Shown: in pieces, positions 14,967 through 22,715 of the stretch
Layout: each line of letters starts with the position of its first letter
How positions within the stretch are numbered: the first letter of the stretch is position 1
Assembly (NCBI GenBank): GCA_041645075.1
Contig: JBAZQS010000009.1
Span: 1-31,907, forward strand
Source of the DNA: JBAZQS01 sp041645075
GTDB taxonomy: Bacteria > Patescibacteriota > Patescibacteriia > 2-01-FULL-39-33
DNA: 31,907 nucleotides
Direction: 5' to 3'
The notes under the pieces: model-generated
The model's input: only the letters and a program-made list of their open reading frames with translations
What the model was told of the DNA's origin: nothing
The model's database searches: none
Program-made: the position numbers and the translations under genes

Positions 14967-16982
14967 ATGGTTTTAATAAAAATCCTAATATTTTTAATCT
15001 GGTGGGCGATTGCATCATATTTCGCCGGTAATATTCTGCGGGGAGTTTTTCCAGTAGAAAAAATATATAATAAAATTTTGGGTTATTTTTTTAGCATATT
15101 TATTTTGGGCTTGGTTGCCAATATTTTTACGGCCTGGCTGGTTTTAAATAATCTGACGATTTTATTATCATTGGCGATTGTCTTGATAATTTTATTTTTT
15201 TGGCAAAATTATTTTAAGGAAAATCAAGCGCGGGATATTGGCGCGGAAAAAGCCGATGACGCGCGGGTCTTTCATTTTAGAAAAATATTTTTTATTCTTT
15301 TTGGCTTATTGGCCGCTCTGGGCTGGGTTTTGATTTTTTCCGCCCGAACCGGCAATTATCTGGTTACTCCCTGGCAAGTTATTTCGCCATGGTATGTTTT
15401 GATTATTTTTTTATCAGGCCTATTGGTTTATTTTTTGGTTTTTTCGCGGCAAAAAACCTTGGTCATCTTTATTCCCATTATATTGTTTTCGTTATTACTC
15501 CATTCTTATTTTTTGGTTTATGAACAAGGTTTTGGCGGCGATAAATGGCGCCATCTCGGCTCTGAATATCGGATTTTGCGGGGCCTAGAATATCAGCCGA
15601 CATTATTAACGGATAATTTGTGGTACTTGAATATCGCCGGCGTCAATATTCCCCGCGCCTTGATTGACGGGCCCAAACTTTCTTATGGTTTTCAGTGGTC
15701 TATCAGCGCCATATTGAGCCGGGTGGCCAATATTGATGTTTTTTATCTTGACCAATTTTTGGGACTGATATTATTTTCCATTTTTATGCCGATTATTTTA
15801 TTTATCGGCGCCAATCTGATTTGGCCGGATAAAAAATTCGCTCTTTTAGCCGCGGCTCTGCCTGCCATGTTTTATGTCCTGCAATATTATGGCGGCCAGA
15901 CCTTGCCCGCCAGTTATGGCCTTATGGGTTTTGCTTTTATAATCGCTGTTTGGCTGGCTTATTTAAATTATAATAATAGAAAAATCGCCGCGTTTGCCAT
16001 TTTTATCACCCTCTTAATGTATTTTAATTATTCCCTGGCTTTTATTCTGGCAATAATATTCGGCTTCTTGGTTTTATTTATTAAAATAAAAAATCCCATA
16101 AAATATATCGGCATCGCGTTTTTGGCCGCGGTTATTTTTATTTTGGACTGGCTCTCGGCGGGCAGTAAATTTTTTTATCATTTCAATTTCAAAGATTTTT
16201 ATGTTCAACTGATAAGAGAAAGCAATTTTTTGTATTTCCAGGCGGGAAAATTTTTGCCTTTCAATTGGGACCAGGCCTGGCGGGTGTCGGAAATTTTTGC
16301 CTGGCTTTTCATAATCTTAATGCTGATTTTTTTAGGGCAGATTATGAGGTCAAAAAATCAGGGCTTGAAATTTATCGGTTGGGGCTTTATAATTATTTTG
16401 ATAAATTATTTATTGTCGAGGCATCTTTTAGCCGGGCTTCATACTTTAAGCCGGCGGCTTGACGTTTTTGCGGCGGTTTTAATGGTATTGATTTTCGCTT
16501 GGGGGACGGTCTATAATTTTATTAATCGGAAAATTTTACTGCTCGCCTCGGTTTTATTTTTAGGCCTTTTAACCACCTTAACCTATATTTCCGGTCCAAT
16601 TCAGGAAGCAGCGGTGACCACCAACGAAGCCAAGGCCATGAAATATGTTTGGCAAGAGATTGGCAATAGTCCAGCGGATTATTGCGTCTTGGCTAATACT
16701 TGGCCGCTCTTGGCGCTGGAGGCCTATTCGGCCAAGGAAGTGGTGGCGGGTAATTTTCCCAGTGATTATAATCACCAACAGCCGGAAAGAGTAAAATTAT
16801 TTGAGGAGATTAATAAAAATCCAAGCAGAAAAGTTTTAGATGAAGTCCTGTCCGTCAATAATAAAAAGATTTGTTTTTTGGTTTTGGAAAATGTTGATGC
16901 TAGGATTTTAAACAATGTAAATAAATTATTGGGTGAGCCAAAGGTTTTTGGCGATAATTTAGTTTGGAAGTTTAATAAATAA
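14967..16982 (+). CDS. Large polytopic membrane protein, possible GT-C-type
   Basis: This is a 671-residue membrane protein with at least a dozen hydrophobic helices, covering residues 1-545 almost continuously. A roughly 100-residue soluble C-terminal part follows (about 555-671: NEAKAMKYVWQEIGNSPADYCVL and onward). An extracytoplasmic loop near 185-235 contains GGDKWRHLGSEYRILRG and TDNLWYLNIAGVNIPRALIDG. Many helices, an acidic early loop and a soluble C-terminus resemble GT-C glycosyltransferases or the uncharacterised membrane proteins often found in CPR genomes. I cannot assign a family. The start is two bases after the tatD stop. A palindromic repeat follows the stop immediately. Confidence 0.8.
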   Translation: MVLIKILIFLIWWAIASYFAGNILRGVFPVEKIYNKILGYFFSIFILGLVANIFTAWLVLNNLTILLSLAIVLIILFFWQNYFKENQARDIGAEKADDARVFHFRKIFFILFGLLAALGWVLIFSARTGNYLVTPWQVISPWYVLIIFLSGLLVYFLVFSRQKTLVIFIPIILFSLLLHSYFLVYEQGFGGDKWRHLGSEYRILRGLEYQPTLLTDNLWYLNIAGVNIPRALIDGPKLSYGFQWSISAILSRVANIDVFYLDQFLGLILFSIFMPIILFIGANLIWPDKKFALLAAALPAMFYVLQYYGGQTLPASYGLMGFAFIIAVWLAYLNYNNRKIAAFAIFITLLMYFNYSLAFILAIIFGFLVLFIKIKNPIKYIGIAFLAAVIFILDWLSAGSKFFYHFNFKDFYVQLIRESNFLYFQAGKFLPFNWDQAWRVSEIFAWLFIILMLIFLGQIMRSKNQGLKFIGWGFIIILINYLLSRHLLAGLHTLSRRLDVFAAVLMVLIFAWGTVYNFINRKILLLASVLFLGLLTTLTYISGPIQEAAVTTNEAKAMKYVWQEIGNSPADYCVLANTWPLLALEAYSAKEVVAGNFPSDYNHQQPERVKLFEEINKNPSRKVLDEVLSVNNKKICFLVLENVDARILNNVNKLLGEPKVFGDNLVWKFNK

Positions 16983-16987
16983 TCTAT

Positions 16988-17090
16988 TCTGTCATTGCGA
17001 GGAGGCGTACTCGCCGACGAAGCAATCTATTTATAAGGAGTGAATGAAGCCCAGATTGTTTCGTCGGGTTACCTCCTCGCAATGACAAAA
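16988..17090. repeat. Dispersed inverted-repeat element (GTCATTGCGAGGAGG type)
   Basis: The left arm starts CTGTCATTGCGAGGAGG and includes CGACGAAGCAATCT (to about 17028). The right arm is its imperfect reverse complement (17053-17090, AGATTGTTTCGTCGGG to CTCGCAATGACA). The left arm holds a small GGCG-TACT-CGCC hairpin. This belongs to the kind of intergenic palindrome seen widely in bacterial genomes as GTCATTGCGAGGAG...CGAAGCAATCT. It fills the gap between the membrane protein and the HIT gene. Confidence 0.85.
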
Positions 17091-17111
17091 TTAAAAATTA
17101 ATTCTAAATTT

Positions 17112-17519
17112 ATGTCCGACTGTATTTTTTGTAAAATCGCCAAAGGTGAAATTCCGTCTAATAAAATTTATGAAGACGAGGATTTTATGGCGATTTTAGA
17201 TATCGCGCCCGTAAATCCCGGTCATACTTTGGTGGTGCCAAAAATCCACTGCGATGATTTAATAAACTTGCCCGATGATTTGGCGCAGAAATCAATTTTA
17301 GTGATTAAAAAAATTGTCCCCGCGATTTTGAAGGGCGTGGAAGCCGGTGGTTTTAATTTAACCATTAATCACGGCGTCGTTGCCGGCCAAATTGTGCCGC
17401 ATCTTCATTGGCACATTATGCCTCGATTTCCCGGCGACGGCTGGGATTTATGGCATGGCAAGGCCTACCCGGAGGGAGAAGTGGATAAAGTATTGGAAAA
17501 AATAAAAAACAACATATAA
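17112..17519 (+). CDS. HIT (histidine triad) family hydrolase
   Basis: HIT proteins of this branch (HinT/PKCI-like) hydrolyse nucleoside phosphoramidates and related adenylylated compounds. The triad HLHWHIMPR puts the histidines at residues 97, 99 and 101. The N-terminal CIFCKIAKGEIPSNKIYED block, with Cys 4 and 7, is typical. At 135 residues it is a normal size. The reading frame is open upstream to a GTG at 17040, but that lies inside the palindromic repeat. The ATG at 17112, beginning MSDCIFCKI, matches the family start and is chosen. There is no SD. It is preceded by the repeat and followed 140 bases later by a small ORF. Confidence 0.93.
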   Translation: MSDCIFCKIAKGEIPSNKIYEDEDFMAILDIAPVNPGHTLVVPKIHCDDLINLPDDLAQKSILVIKKIVPAILKGVEAGGFNLTINHGVVAGQIVPHLHWHIMPRFPGDGWDLWHGKAYPEGEVDKVLEKIKNNI

Positions 17520-17663
17520 TGTAAAAACTGGCTCTTGCCAAAAATTGGTGGTATAGATTTTGTTGCCGGAGAGTTGACCGGGTCACCATTGAATGATATG
17601 CTTGGGATGTTCTGGGTATGCATTTTTTGCAAGGCCAGTAAATTTCATATGGAGGTTTGCACT

Positions 17664-17828
17664 ATGGAGGATTTGTTGTTGGCGGTTATGTTGGGACTGG
17701 ACGTGGGATATGGTAATCCGGATTTGGCCATCCAAAATGCTCGCGAGGAGCTTGCCAGGTGTTGTTCCTCAAAAGATGAACAGCATCAAGAGGAGCCGTG
17801 CTCATCGGCTGAAACGGCCAACGAGTAA
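17664..17828 (+). CDS. Small hypothetical protein, 54 residues
   Basis: The ATG at 17664 has a clear SD, GGAGG at 17651-17655, eight bases upstream. It starts a 54-residue ORF. The frame is open further upstream to a TTG at 17535, but the SD position favours the short form. The product starts MEDLLLAVMLGLDVGYGNPDLAI. The first 20 or so residues are amphipathic to hydrophobic, and the C-terminal half is acidic with three Cys (a CC pair and PCSS). No family is recognised. A terminator-like hairpin follows directly. The strong SD is shared only with a few genes here (2677, 3324, 8808, 22351). Confidence 0.6.
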   Translation: MEDLLLAVMLGLDVGYGNPDLAIQNAREELARCCSSKDEQHQEEPCSSAETANE

Positions 17829-17836
17829 CAATCAAA

Positions 17837-17889
17837 CCCCGCAAGAAAGGAGACAAAAAATCTCTAAGTACTGTGGGGCTTTTCTTTTT
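17837..17889 (+). terminator. Probable terminator after the 54-residue ORF
   Basis: An outer CCCCGC / GTGGGG pairing (17837-17842 with 17873-17878, one G-T pair) encloses an inner GAGA / TCTC hairpin (17850-17853 with 17861-17864). It is followed by TTTTCTTTTT. Confidence 0.55.
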
Positions 17890-18151
17890 GAAAAAATTTA
17901 TTTGCCTTGTATTTAATGCAGCATTAAAAAATCCAGCAACAAAACCAAGCGGAACAAAGCGATGCCTGGCCCCGTTAAGGGGCCGTCGGGGCAAATTTTT
18001 TGCTGAGCCATTGCTTACCTTGCAAAAAAATTAAAAAAAGCAATGGCGAATCAAAAAATTAGCTTTGTGAAGCGCCAGGTTTTGTCTGGATTTTTTACTG
18101 ACTGCGATTTTCTTCAGTCGCTTCTTTTCTAAAAAGAAGCGACAAAAAGTT
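17890..18151. repeat. Repeat-rich gap of nested palindromes
   Basis: This gap between convergent genes has no convincing gene but several inverted repeats. TTTAATGC-A-GCATTAAA is perfect (17912-17928). GGCCCC / GGGGCC is at 17968-17984. A long hairpin pairs AATTTTTTG (17994-18002) with CAAAAAATT (18052-18060) and GCCATTGCTT (18007-18016) with AAGCAATGGC (18038-18047). CCTGGC (17965-17970) matches GCCAGG (18074-18079). GACTG/CAGTC is at 18100-18119. The composite suggests a decayed or compact mobile palindromic element. Confidence 0.65.
18117..18143. terminator. Near-perfect hairpin between convergent genes
   Basis: GTCGCTTCTTTT faces AAAAGAAGCGAC with a three-base centre. It lies nine bases after the stop of the minus-strand PEGA/propeller gene. 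Runs of T or A lie inside the stem rather than after it, so termination is plausible but not certain. Confidence 0.45.
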
Positions 18152-19546
18152 TTATCTTATATTTAATTTAAAAATATTTTCTTGTTCGCCTAATTTTCCG
18201 GTAAAATATAAATCTCGACCATTGCCGTTAACTTCCAAATTTTTAATATCTTTAATGGCCGTTAGGGTGACGGCATTTCTTAATTCCCGATTATCCAATT
18301 CAATCACGCTGATATTTTCGCTGGTGGCAAAAATAATATGCTTTCCCTCCGGGTGCCAAACCACTTTGGTAATCGGCTGTCCCAGCCGGGTGATGAGTTC
18401 CGGCTCTTTTTTATTGAGGTCATAAATCCAGATTTCCCAGTCATTATAGAAAAGCGCTATATTTTTATTGAGCCACGAAATGTCTTTGGCCGAGGTTTTA
18501 ATGATTGAGTTTTTGTTTTGCGGGTCAACAATAAACAAATTTTGGCTGCTCGAGCCGAAAAGGAATAATTTATCCGCCGATTTATTGATAAACGAACAGT
18601 CATCGCATCTGATATTTTCGGCGATTAACACCGGGGAAGCAATCTTGCCCAAATTTATATTAAGGGCGGCCGAAGCATTTTCGGCCGATAGATAATCGCC
18701 CAGCGGCTGGCGATAGATTGATTTATTTTTATAAAGGTAGGCCTCATTGCCCGCAATTAAAAAGTCCTGGGTGGAGGTGGCTCTAAGCAATAATTTATAT
18801 TTTTTTCTGAATAAATCCATTTGCCATAAGCCCTGGGAATTTAAGCTGTAAATTGTGTTGTCGCTTTGCCAATCCCATTTGAGATTCTGCTCAATAGCGG
18901 GCAAAATATTGGCATTTAAAACTGCCGGTTCGCTATCGCTTTTTTCAACCTCAAAAACGTAAAATTTTCTTAAAGGCGGCTGATTGTTTTTAGCTTCAAT
19001 AATGATTTTGCGGCTGCTGTTAGACCAGGCGATTATTTTTAATTCATTATCGCCATCTAATTTTTTAATTTGTCTTATCTCGTCATTTTCTAAATTAAGC
19101 AAATTGATTTCTTCGCGGTTATTGATAAAGATAATTTTTTTGCCGTCGGGCGATAATTGCCAATCAACTATATTTTGAGCCGCCAAAGGAATAGGCAGAG
19201 TATTTTTCCAAAGAATAATTTTTTCGGCGAAGGTGGTGCCATTGTCATAAATCGGCAATTTTTTATTCCAATCATGATAGCCGTTTTTGGTCAGTTTTAT
19301 TTCATAATCGCCGGGCAGAAGCCGTTCAATTCTAGCCGGGGTATCTTTTTTTTCTACTAATTTTCCATTCAAATATATGGCGGCGGCGCGGGGCGCCGAG
19401 CTTACGATTAAAATACCGGTTTTTTGAATTTTGCCCCTTTTGAGATTAAAACGATAACCCTGGGCATAAAGCACAATCAGGGGGGCGAGAATTAAAAAGA
19501 TAATGATAAAAGTAATGTAGGTAACTCGGCGATAAAGTAAATTCAT
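18152..19546 (-). CDS. PEGA-domain protein with beta-propeller-like region
   Basis: Residues about 7-29 form one membrane helix (YITFIIIFLILAPLIVLYAQGYRF), probably a signal anchor with the rest outside. A PEGA domain follows (about 44-110: GILIVSSAPRAAAIYLNGKLVEKKDTPARIERLLPGDYEIKLTKNGYHDW). From about residue 120 to the end there are repeated TolB/WD40-like blades with motifs such as WQLSPDGKKIIFIN, ISWLNKNIALFYNDWEIWIYDL and VVWHPEGKHIIFATSENISVIEL. PEGA plus propeller architectures are envelope proteins thought to bind peptidoglycan or other surface partners. At 464 residues it appears complete. Its ATG overlaps the murA stop by four bases (ATGA), so it is translationally coupled to murA. 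Confidence 0.85.
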   Translation of the reverse strand: MNLLYRRVTYITFIIIFLILAPLIVLYAQGYRFNLKRGKIQKTGILIVSSAPRAAAIYLNGKLVEKKDTPARIERLLPGDYEIKLTKNGYHDWNKKLPIYDNGTTFAEKIILWKNTLPIPLAAQNIVDWQLSPDGKKIIFINNREEINLLNLENDEIRQIKKLDGDNELKIIAWSNSSRKIIIEAKNNQPPLRKFYVFEVEKSDSEPAVLNANILPAIEQNLKWDWQSDNTIYSLNSQGLWQMDLFRKKYKLLLRATSTQDFLIAGNEAYLYKNKSIYRQPLGDYLSAENASAALNINLGKIASPVLIAENIRCDDCSFINKSADKLFLFGSSSQNLFIVDPQNKNSIIKTSAKDISWLNKNIALFYNDWEIWIYDLNKKEPELITRLGQPITKVVWHPEGKHIIFATSENISVIELDNRELRNAVTLTAIKDIKNLEVNGNGRDLYFTGKLGEQENIFKLNIR

Positions 19547-20796
19547 TCTTCTATTTTATTAATTTTGCCGTTTAAATTTTGCAGGCGCGAAACAATATCT
19601 TCGTAACCGCGTTCTATTTGATAAATATTTTCAATGGTCGTTCGTCCCTCGGCGACCAATCCCGCCAAAATCAACGCCATGCCCGCCCGCAAATCCGGAC
19701 TTTCTAATTTTTTACCCATTAACTTGGTCGGCCCGCTCACGATGACGCGGTGCGGGTCGCACATAATTATATTGGCGCCCATTTGGACAAGCTTATCCGT
19801 ATAAAATAATCGCCCCTCGTAAATGGTCTCGTGAATCAAACTTTGGCCATTGGCTTGAGTCATTAAGACGGTAAAGGGCGCCTGCAGGTCGGTGGAAAAG
19901 CCGGGATATTCATGGGTGCGCAATTCTACCCCATGCAGTTTGCTTTTCTTGGTAATAATATAATCAACGCCGATTTCCAAATCAGCCCCGGCCTTTTTTA
20001 GCATTAACAATTCGGTTTCTAAATGTTCGGGTTGGCAATTGGTAATTTTGATTTCACTGTCCGTAATGAGCCCCAACATGGCAAATGAGCCCGCTTCAAT
20101 TCGGTCGGGGATTAATTGGTATTCGCCTGCGGAAATTTTTTCTACGCCCTCAATGGTAATGACGGATGTGCCGGCGCCGGAAATTTTTGCCCCATGATTA
20201 TTTAAGTACTGCGCCAAGGCCGGTATCTCTGGCTCCATGGCCGCGTTGATAATCCTGGTCGCGCCCTCGGCCAAACATGCGGTCATCATCAGGCTTTCCG
20301 TGACCGTAACCGAGACCCAGGGCAAGACGATTTTTGCGCCCTTTAATTTGCCCGCTTTTAAAGTAAAAAATTCTTCATGCTCATAAAGATGCGCGCCCAT
20401 ATTTTTAAAGCCGGCCAAAAACATATCAATGGGCCGTTGGCCGATAATGCAGCCGCCCGGATGAGCCATGGTCACTTCACCGAACTTGGCCAAAAGCGGA
20501 CCGGCCAGCATCATAGAGGAACGTAGCCGGTGAATGAGATTTGGGTCGGGATTGGATTTATTAATGCCCGAGGGATCAATGGTTAGAGTAGAATTTTCTC
20601 GTTTTATTTTTGCGCCGATATTCTCTAAAATTTCCGCCATCCGATTTATATCCTCAATATCCGGCGTATTATGGATAGCGCAAATTTCCTTGGACAAAAT
20701 AGAAGCCGCCATTATTTTTAGGGCGGCGTTTTTGGCGCCAGCGACTTTAATTTCACCCGATAATTTGTGTCCCCCGGTAATTTGATATTTTTGCAT
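19543..20796 (-). CDS. murA: UDP-N-acetylglucosamine 1-carboxyvinyltransferase MurA
   Basis: MurA transfers enolpyruvate from PEP to UDP-GlcNAc, the first committed step of peptidoglycan synthesis in the cytoplasm. The N-terminus has the conserved GGHKLSGEIKVAGAKNAAL (Lys22, Asn23). The catalytic loop AHPGGCIIGQRP carries the cysteine at residue 116. That cysteine is the target of fosfomycin and is Asp in naturally resistant enzymes, so sensitivity would be expected. Later family motifs include PDRIEAGSF and YPGFSTDLQAP. The frame is open to 20838, but the ATG at 20796 (MQKYQITGGHKLSG) matches the family start and gives 417 residues, the usual length. A TAATAT just before it allows a nearly leaderless transcript. 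It overlaps the PEGA gene by four bases. Confidence 0.96.
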   Translation of the reverse strand: MQKYQITGGHKLSGEIKVAGAKNAALKIMAASILSKEICAIHNTPDIEDINRMAEILENIGAKIKRENSTLTIDPSGINKSNPDPNLIHRLRSSMMLAGPLLAKFGEVTMAHPGGCIIGQRPIDMFLAGFKNMGAHLYEHEEFFTLKAGKLKGAKIVLPWVSVTVTESLMMTACLAEGATRIINAAMEPEIPALAQYLNNHGAKISGAGTSVITIEGVEKISAGEYQLIPDRIEAGSFAMLGLITDSEIKITNCQPEHLETELLMLKKAGADLEIGVDYIITKKSKLHGVELRTHEYPGFSTDLQAPFTVLMTQANGQSLIHETIYEGRLFYTDKLVQMGANIIMCDPHRVIVSGPTKLMGKKLESPDLRAGMALILAGLVAEGRTTIENIYQIERGYEDIVSRLQNLNGKINKIEE

Positions 20797-20856
20797 GCTT
20801 ATATTATGGCATGTTTTTCTTATTTTGAACAGCCCCATTTTTCTTTTTGTTTTATT

Positions 20857-20895
20857 TTTGCTATACTATCCATAGTTTGATTCCAGAACCAAACT
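20857..20895 (+). promoter_or_regulatory. Extended -10 promoter and 5' hairpin upstream of ctpA
   Basis: TTTTTGCTATACT (20855-20867) has an extended -10; the -35 region is only T-rich. Transcription would start near 20874, exactly where a hairpin starts: AGTTTG (20874-20879) pairs with CAAACT (20890-20895), with inner TTC/GAA pairs. A 5'-terminal hairpin can protect mRNA; this use is inferred. Confidence 0.45.
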
Positions 20896-20967
20896 AACCG
20901 AAGAAAATTGAAATGATTAATGGTTTTAACAATAATTCAACAATTTAACAATTATTAGATATTATTT

Positions 20968-22236
20968 ATGAATTTTAAAATTCCGAAAAAAATTTCAATT
21001 TGGATTGTAATTATTCTCCTCGTCGTTTTCTTTGCGGGCGGCGTGCTCGTGGGCGGCAACAAATATTTGCAAAAAGGCCAAGCCGTCATCCGGGGGACGG
21101 AGGCCGATACCGCCTCAACGGGCGGGACAGTGGAAAATACCAAGGCGAAAATTCCGGATTATTTGAAAAAGGATGTTGATTTTAATTTATTTTGGGATGT
21201 CTGGAGTTTGGTCAAAGAAAAATATTATAAAAAAGATATTCCGGAAACCCAATTGTTTTATGGCGCCCTGTCCGGCATCGTGGCTTCACTGGGCGACCCA
21301 TATTCGGTATTTTTTACGCCCAAAGACACCAAGGAATTTCAAGATGAAATTAAAGGCAATTTTGAGGGCATTGGCGCGGAAATCGGCTTAAAGGACAACC
21401 GTTTGACCATTGTGGCGCCTCTGCCCGATACGCCGGCGGCCCAAGCCGGTTTGAGAGCCAATGATTTTATTGTGGCCATAGACGGCAAAGATACAACCGG
21501 TATGACGCTTGATCGGGCGGTTGGCCTGATCAGGGGCAAAAGCGGCACCGAAGTCACCTTAAATATTTTTCGGCCGGGATTCAGCCAGCCCAAAGATTTT
21601 AAAATTAAGCGCGCGGTCATTACGGTTAAAAGTTTGACTTGGGAATTTACCAATGACAACATCGCGGTCATCAAAATTCGCCAATTCAATGACAATACCG
21701 AACCATTATTAAACGACGCGATTATTGATATTTCCAAGAAAAAAGAGATCAAGGGTATTATTGTTGATTTAAGAAATAATCCGGGCGGTTATTTGGATTC
21801 GGCCATTGATGTGGCCGGCGAATGGGTGGGCGATAAATTAATTGTTTCCGAAAAAATGCGCAACGGCGATAGCATTGAGCATAAGGGCGCGGGGCCGATC
21901 AGATTGGCTGGCTATAAAACCGTGGTTTTGGTCAATAAAGGCAGCGCTTCGGGTTCAGAAATTCTGGCCGGCGCCTTGAAAGATTGGAAATTAGCCACGA
22001 TCGTGGGCACCAAGACCTTTGGCAAGGGCTCGGTTCAGGATTTAACCAATCTTAAAGACGGCTCGTCAATTAAATTAACCATTGCCAAGTGGTTCACGCC
22101 CAAGGGCACTTCTATTGAGGATGAGGGCATTAAGCCGGACATAGAAATTGATTTGACCGAGGAGGATTATAACCAGAATAAAGACCCGCAAATGGATAAG
22201 GCGCTGGAGATAATTAACGGAAAACAAACAAATTAA
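20968..22236 (+). CDS. S41 carboxy-terminal processing peptidase (CtpA/Prc)
   Basis: This is a membrane-anchored serine protease that cleaves near protein C-termini in the envelope. Residues about 10-28 are a hydrophobic anchor (SIWIVIILLVVFFAGGVLVGG). A PDZ domain follows (about 128-220, with FEGIGAEIGLKDNRLTIVAPLPDTPAAQAGLRANDFIVAIDG). The S41 core contains LRNNPGGYLDSAIDVAGEW. The catalytic Ser-Lys dyad is at Ser328 (NKGSASGSEILAGAL) and Lys353 (GTKTFGKGSVQ), with the 25-residue spacing typical of the family. The length of 422 residues is normal. It has a 95-base leader from a likely extended -10 promoter. A palindromic repeat lies just after the stop, then acylphosphatase. Confidence 0.95.
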   Translation: MNFKIPKKISIWIVIILLVVFFAGGVLVGGNKYLQKGQAVIRGTEADTASTGGTVENTKAKIPDYLKKDVDFNLFWDVWSLVKEKYYKKDIPETQLFYGALSGIVASLGDPYSVFFTPKDTKEFQDEIKGNFEGIGAEIGLKDNRLTIVAPLPDTPAAQAGLRANDFIVAIDGKDTTGMTLDRAVGLIRGKSGTEVTLNIFRPGFSQPKDFKIKRAVITVKSLTWEFTNDNIAVIKIRQFNDNTEPLLNDAIIDISKKKEIKGIIVDLRNNPGGYLDSAIDVAGEWVGDKLIVSEKMRNGDSIEHKGAGPIRLAGYKTVVLVNKGSASGSEILAGALKDWKLATIVGTKTFGKGSVQDLTNLKDGSSIKLTIAKWFTPKGTSIEDEGIKPDIEIDLTEEDYNQNKDPQMDKALEIINGKQTN

Positions 22237-22240
22237 TATT

Positions 22241-22336
22241 CCCCCCTCTCCCTCTGGGAGAGGGTGCCCGCAGGGCGGGTGAGGGGCCGGGACGGGGAAA
22301 CTCCTCACCCCACCCTCTCCTCAATAGAGGAGAGGG
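22241..22336. repeat. Dispersed CCCTCTCC-type palindromic repeat
   Basis: Three hairpins run in a row: CCCTCTCCCTCTGGGAGAGGG, then GCCCGCAGGGCGGG, and CCCTCTCCTCAATAGAGGAG. The ends also pair over long range (GTGAGGGG with CCTCACCCC). This resembles the C+T/G+A palindromes found between genes in many bacteria. It sits between ctpA and the acylphosphatase and ends just before the SD of the latter. Confidence 0.8.
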
Positions 22337-22350
22337 AAAATAGGAGACAC

Positions 22351-22629
22351 ATGCAGAAGCGATTAGAATTAAAATTTTATGGCCAGGTTCAGGGTATTGG
22401 ATTGAGGTGGAAAATACAAGCTAAAGCGAAAGAATTAGCGCTTGTCGGCTGGGTGAAGAATTGCCCCGATGGCGCGGTTGAAGCGGTGGCAGATGGTCTT
22501 GACGAAAATTTGCAAGCTTTTTTGTCCTGGTGTTATAATAGTGGTATTAATATTGATCAGTTAGAGACGCATTCAGGGGAGGCGACGAATGAATTTAATG
22601 ATTTTAAAATAGTTTACCCTATGGAATAG
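22351..22629 (+). CDS. acyP: Acylphosphatase
   Basis: Acylphosphatase hydrolyses acyl phosphates such as carbamoyl and acetyl phosphate. The signature FYGQVQGIGLRWKIQ places the catalytic Arg at residue 19, and GWVKNCPDGAVEAV gives the catalytic Asn at 37. The usual phenylalanine before the Arg (GVGFR) is Leu here. At 92 residues it is the normal size. The frame is open to 22264, but that extension runs through the palindromic repeat. AGGAG at 22342-22346 points to the ATG at 22351. A hairpin-rich stretch follows the stop before rplI. Confidence 0.93.
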   Translation: MQKRLELKFYGQVQGIGLRWKIQAKAKELALVGWVKNCPDGAVEAVADGLDENLQAFLSWCYNSGINIDQLETHSGEATNEFNDFKIVYPME

Positions 22630-22675
22630 GGCTATGCCCAAATTTTTATATAGCAAAAATTTTATTCCATGGGGT
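22616..22675. repeat. Triple-hairpin palindrome between acyP and rplI
   Basis: The outer arms ACCCTATGGAATA (22616-22628) and TATTCCATGGGGT (22663-22675) pair at 12 of 13 positions. Inside are GGGC-TAT-GCCC and AAATTTTT / AAAAATTT hairpins. The left arm covers the stop of acyP. Further related blocks (CCCAAAATACTGGGGTCATGGGG) follow up to the rplI start, so a structured leader for rplI is possible. It looks like a dispersed element. Confidence 0.65.
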
Positions 22676-22715
22676 TTACCGCTAACACCCAAAATACTGG
22701 GGTCATGGGGTTAAT

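Noticed and set aside
17040..17111. N-terminal extension of the HIT gene from a GTG
   Set aside because: It lies inside the palindromic repeat; the family start matches the ATG at 17112.
17686..17994. Minus-strand ORF of 102 codons over the 54-residue gene and the repeat gap
   Set aside because: It crosses the terminator hairpin and palindromes, and has no start signal or recognisable domain.
22264..22350. N-terminal extension of the acylphosphatase
   Set aside because: It runs through the CCCTCTCC-type repeat; SD and family length support the ATG at 22351.
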